DNA of 33,957 nt from Opitutia bacterium (GTDB taxonomy: Bacteria > Verrucomicrobiota > Verrucomicrobiia > Opitutales > Seribacteraceae): contig PCBO01000151.1 of NCBI GenBank assembly GCA_002730975.1, positions 1-33,957 of the forward strand, read 5' to 3'. Shown here piece by piece: positions 33,828-33,957 of this stretch; position 1 is the stretch's first letter; every line of letters starts with the position of its first letter. The translations under genes were made by a program, and so were the position numbers. The notes under the pieces were generated by a model. The model was not told the DNA's origin. It searched no databases and saw nothing but the letters and a program-made list of their open reading frames with translations.

Positions 33828-33957
33828 ATGCAGAATTCGCAAGAGGAAGCGCTATCTATTTTCAAGGAAACCGGAGCCCTATTGACTGGCCATTTCACTC
33901 TGCGCTCAGGTCTGCGTAGCGGTCATTTTTTTCAATGCGCTCAGGTATGCCAGTATC
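33828..33957 (+). CDS. pyrE: Orotate phosphoribosyltransferase, N-terminal part (3' end outside window)
   Basis: The reading frame from ATG 33828 runs off the window after 43 codons. It reads [17 protein letters not shown], then [19 protein letters not shown], the characteristic N terminus of PyrE in the subgroup with the LxSGxHSxxYxQCA pattern. PyrE couples orotate to PRPP in UMP synthesis. The active-site loop and PRPP motif are beyond the window, so integrity cannot be judged. No ribosome site is visible; a small hairpin lies directly upstream. Confidence 0.85.
   Translation, partial: MQNSQEEALSIFKETGALLTGHFTLRSGLRSGHFFQCAQVCQY

Overview
This 34 kb window looks like a chromosomal segment of a Verrucomicrobiota-type bacterium (PVC superphylum). 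The placement is an inference from gene content: a DUF1501 Tat-exported protein, a planctomycete-type c-type cytochrome with leucine-rich repeats, PQQ-like propeller and SMP-30-like secreted proteins, a tricorn-like protease, and a 1,854-residue tandem UvrA of the kind known in Chlamydiae and relatives. I see no insertion sequence, prophage, CRISPR array or integrase. It reads as ordinary chromosome with several unusual gene fusions and two decayed genes.

Layout. 1-1362: 3' part of a DegP/HtrA-like protease (+). 1359-6699: a minus-strand housekeeping block, in transcription order rpmH, rnpA, yidC, yebC and a fused metX-metW. rnpA and yidC share an ATGA overlap. YidC carries a C-terminal J-domain with an intact HPD motif, which is the most striking feature of the window. 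6857-10868: two plus-strand carbohydrate-related genes, a Tat-exported SMP-30/gluconolactonase-like protein and a mutarotase (kelch) domain fused to a sodium:solute symporter. 10869-11307: AT-rich spacer, then an orphan 150-residue protein. 11852-13243: DUF1501 protein (-). 13369-15219: a DsbD-alpha-like lipoprotein and a PQQ-like propeller protein (+), 18 bases apart. 15636-15712: tRNA-Glu(UUC). 15795-24660: tandem uvrA and an overlapping tricorn-like protease gene (+). 24722-25903: tyrS (-), convergent with the protease gene and divergent from a peroxiredoxin (26062-26541, +). 26589-26792: 5' remnant of an aconitase gene ending in a hairpin. 26834-28817: an overlapping STAS / RsbU-type phosphatase pair (+). 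28831-29286: DUF5069 protein (-). 29365-31110: an ABC half-exporter (+). 31141-31413: small membrane protein (-). 31575-33209: cytochrome c / LRR / double TRASH-like protein (+). About 33258-33790: a bioC pseudogene with in-frame stops. 33828-end: 5' end of pyrE (+).

How the genes fit together. The rpmH-rnpA-yidC block joins ribosome assembly, tRNA maturation and membrane-protein insertion; the J-domain would physically link the YidC insertase to cytosolic DnaK. The SMP-30 and mutarotase-symporter genes suggest processing and Na+-driven uptake of a sugar, possibly sialic acid. The STAS/RsbU pair is the phosphatase half of a partner-switching circuit whose kinase is not in this window. The two pseudogenes (aconitase 5' end, bioC) show local gene decay. 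All function calls rest on reading motifs by eye; no database search was possible.
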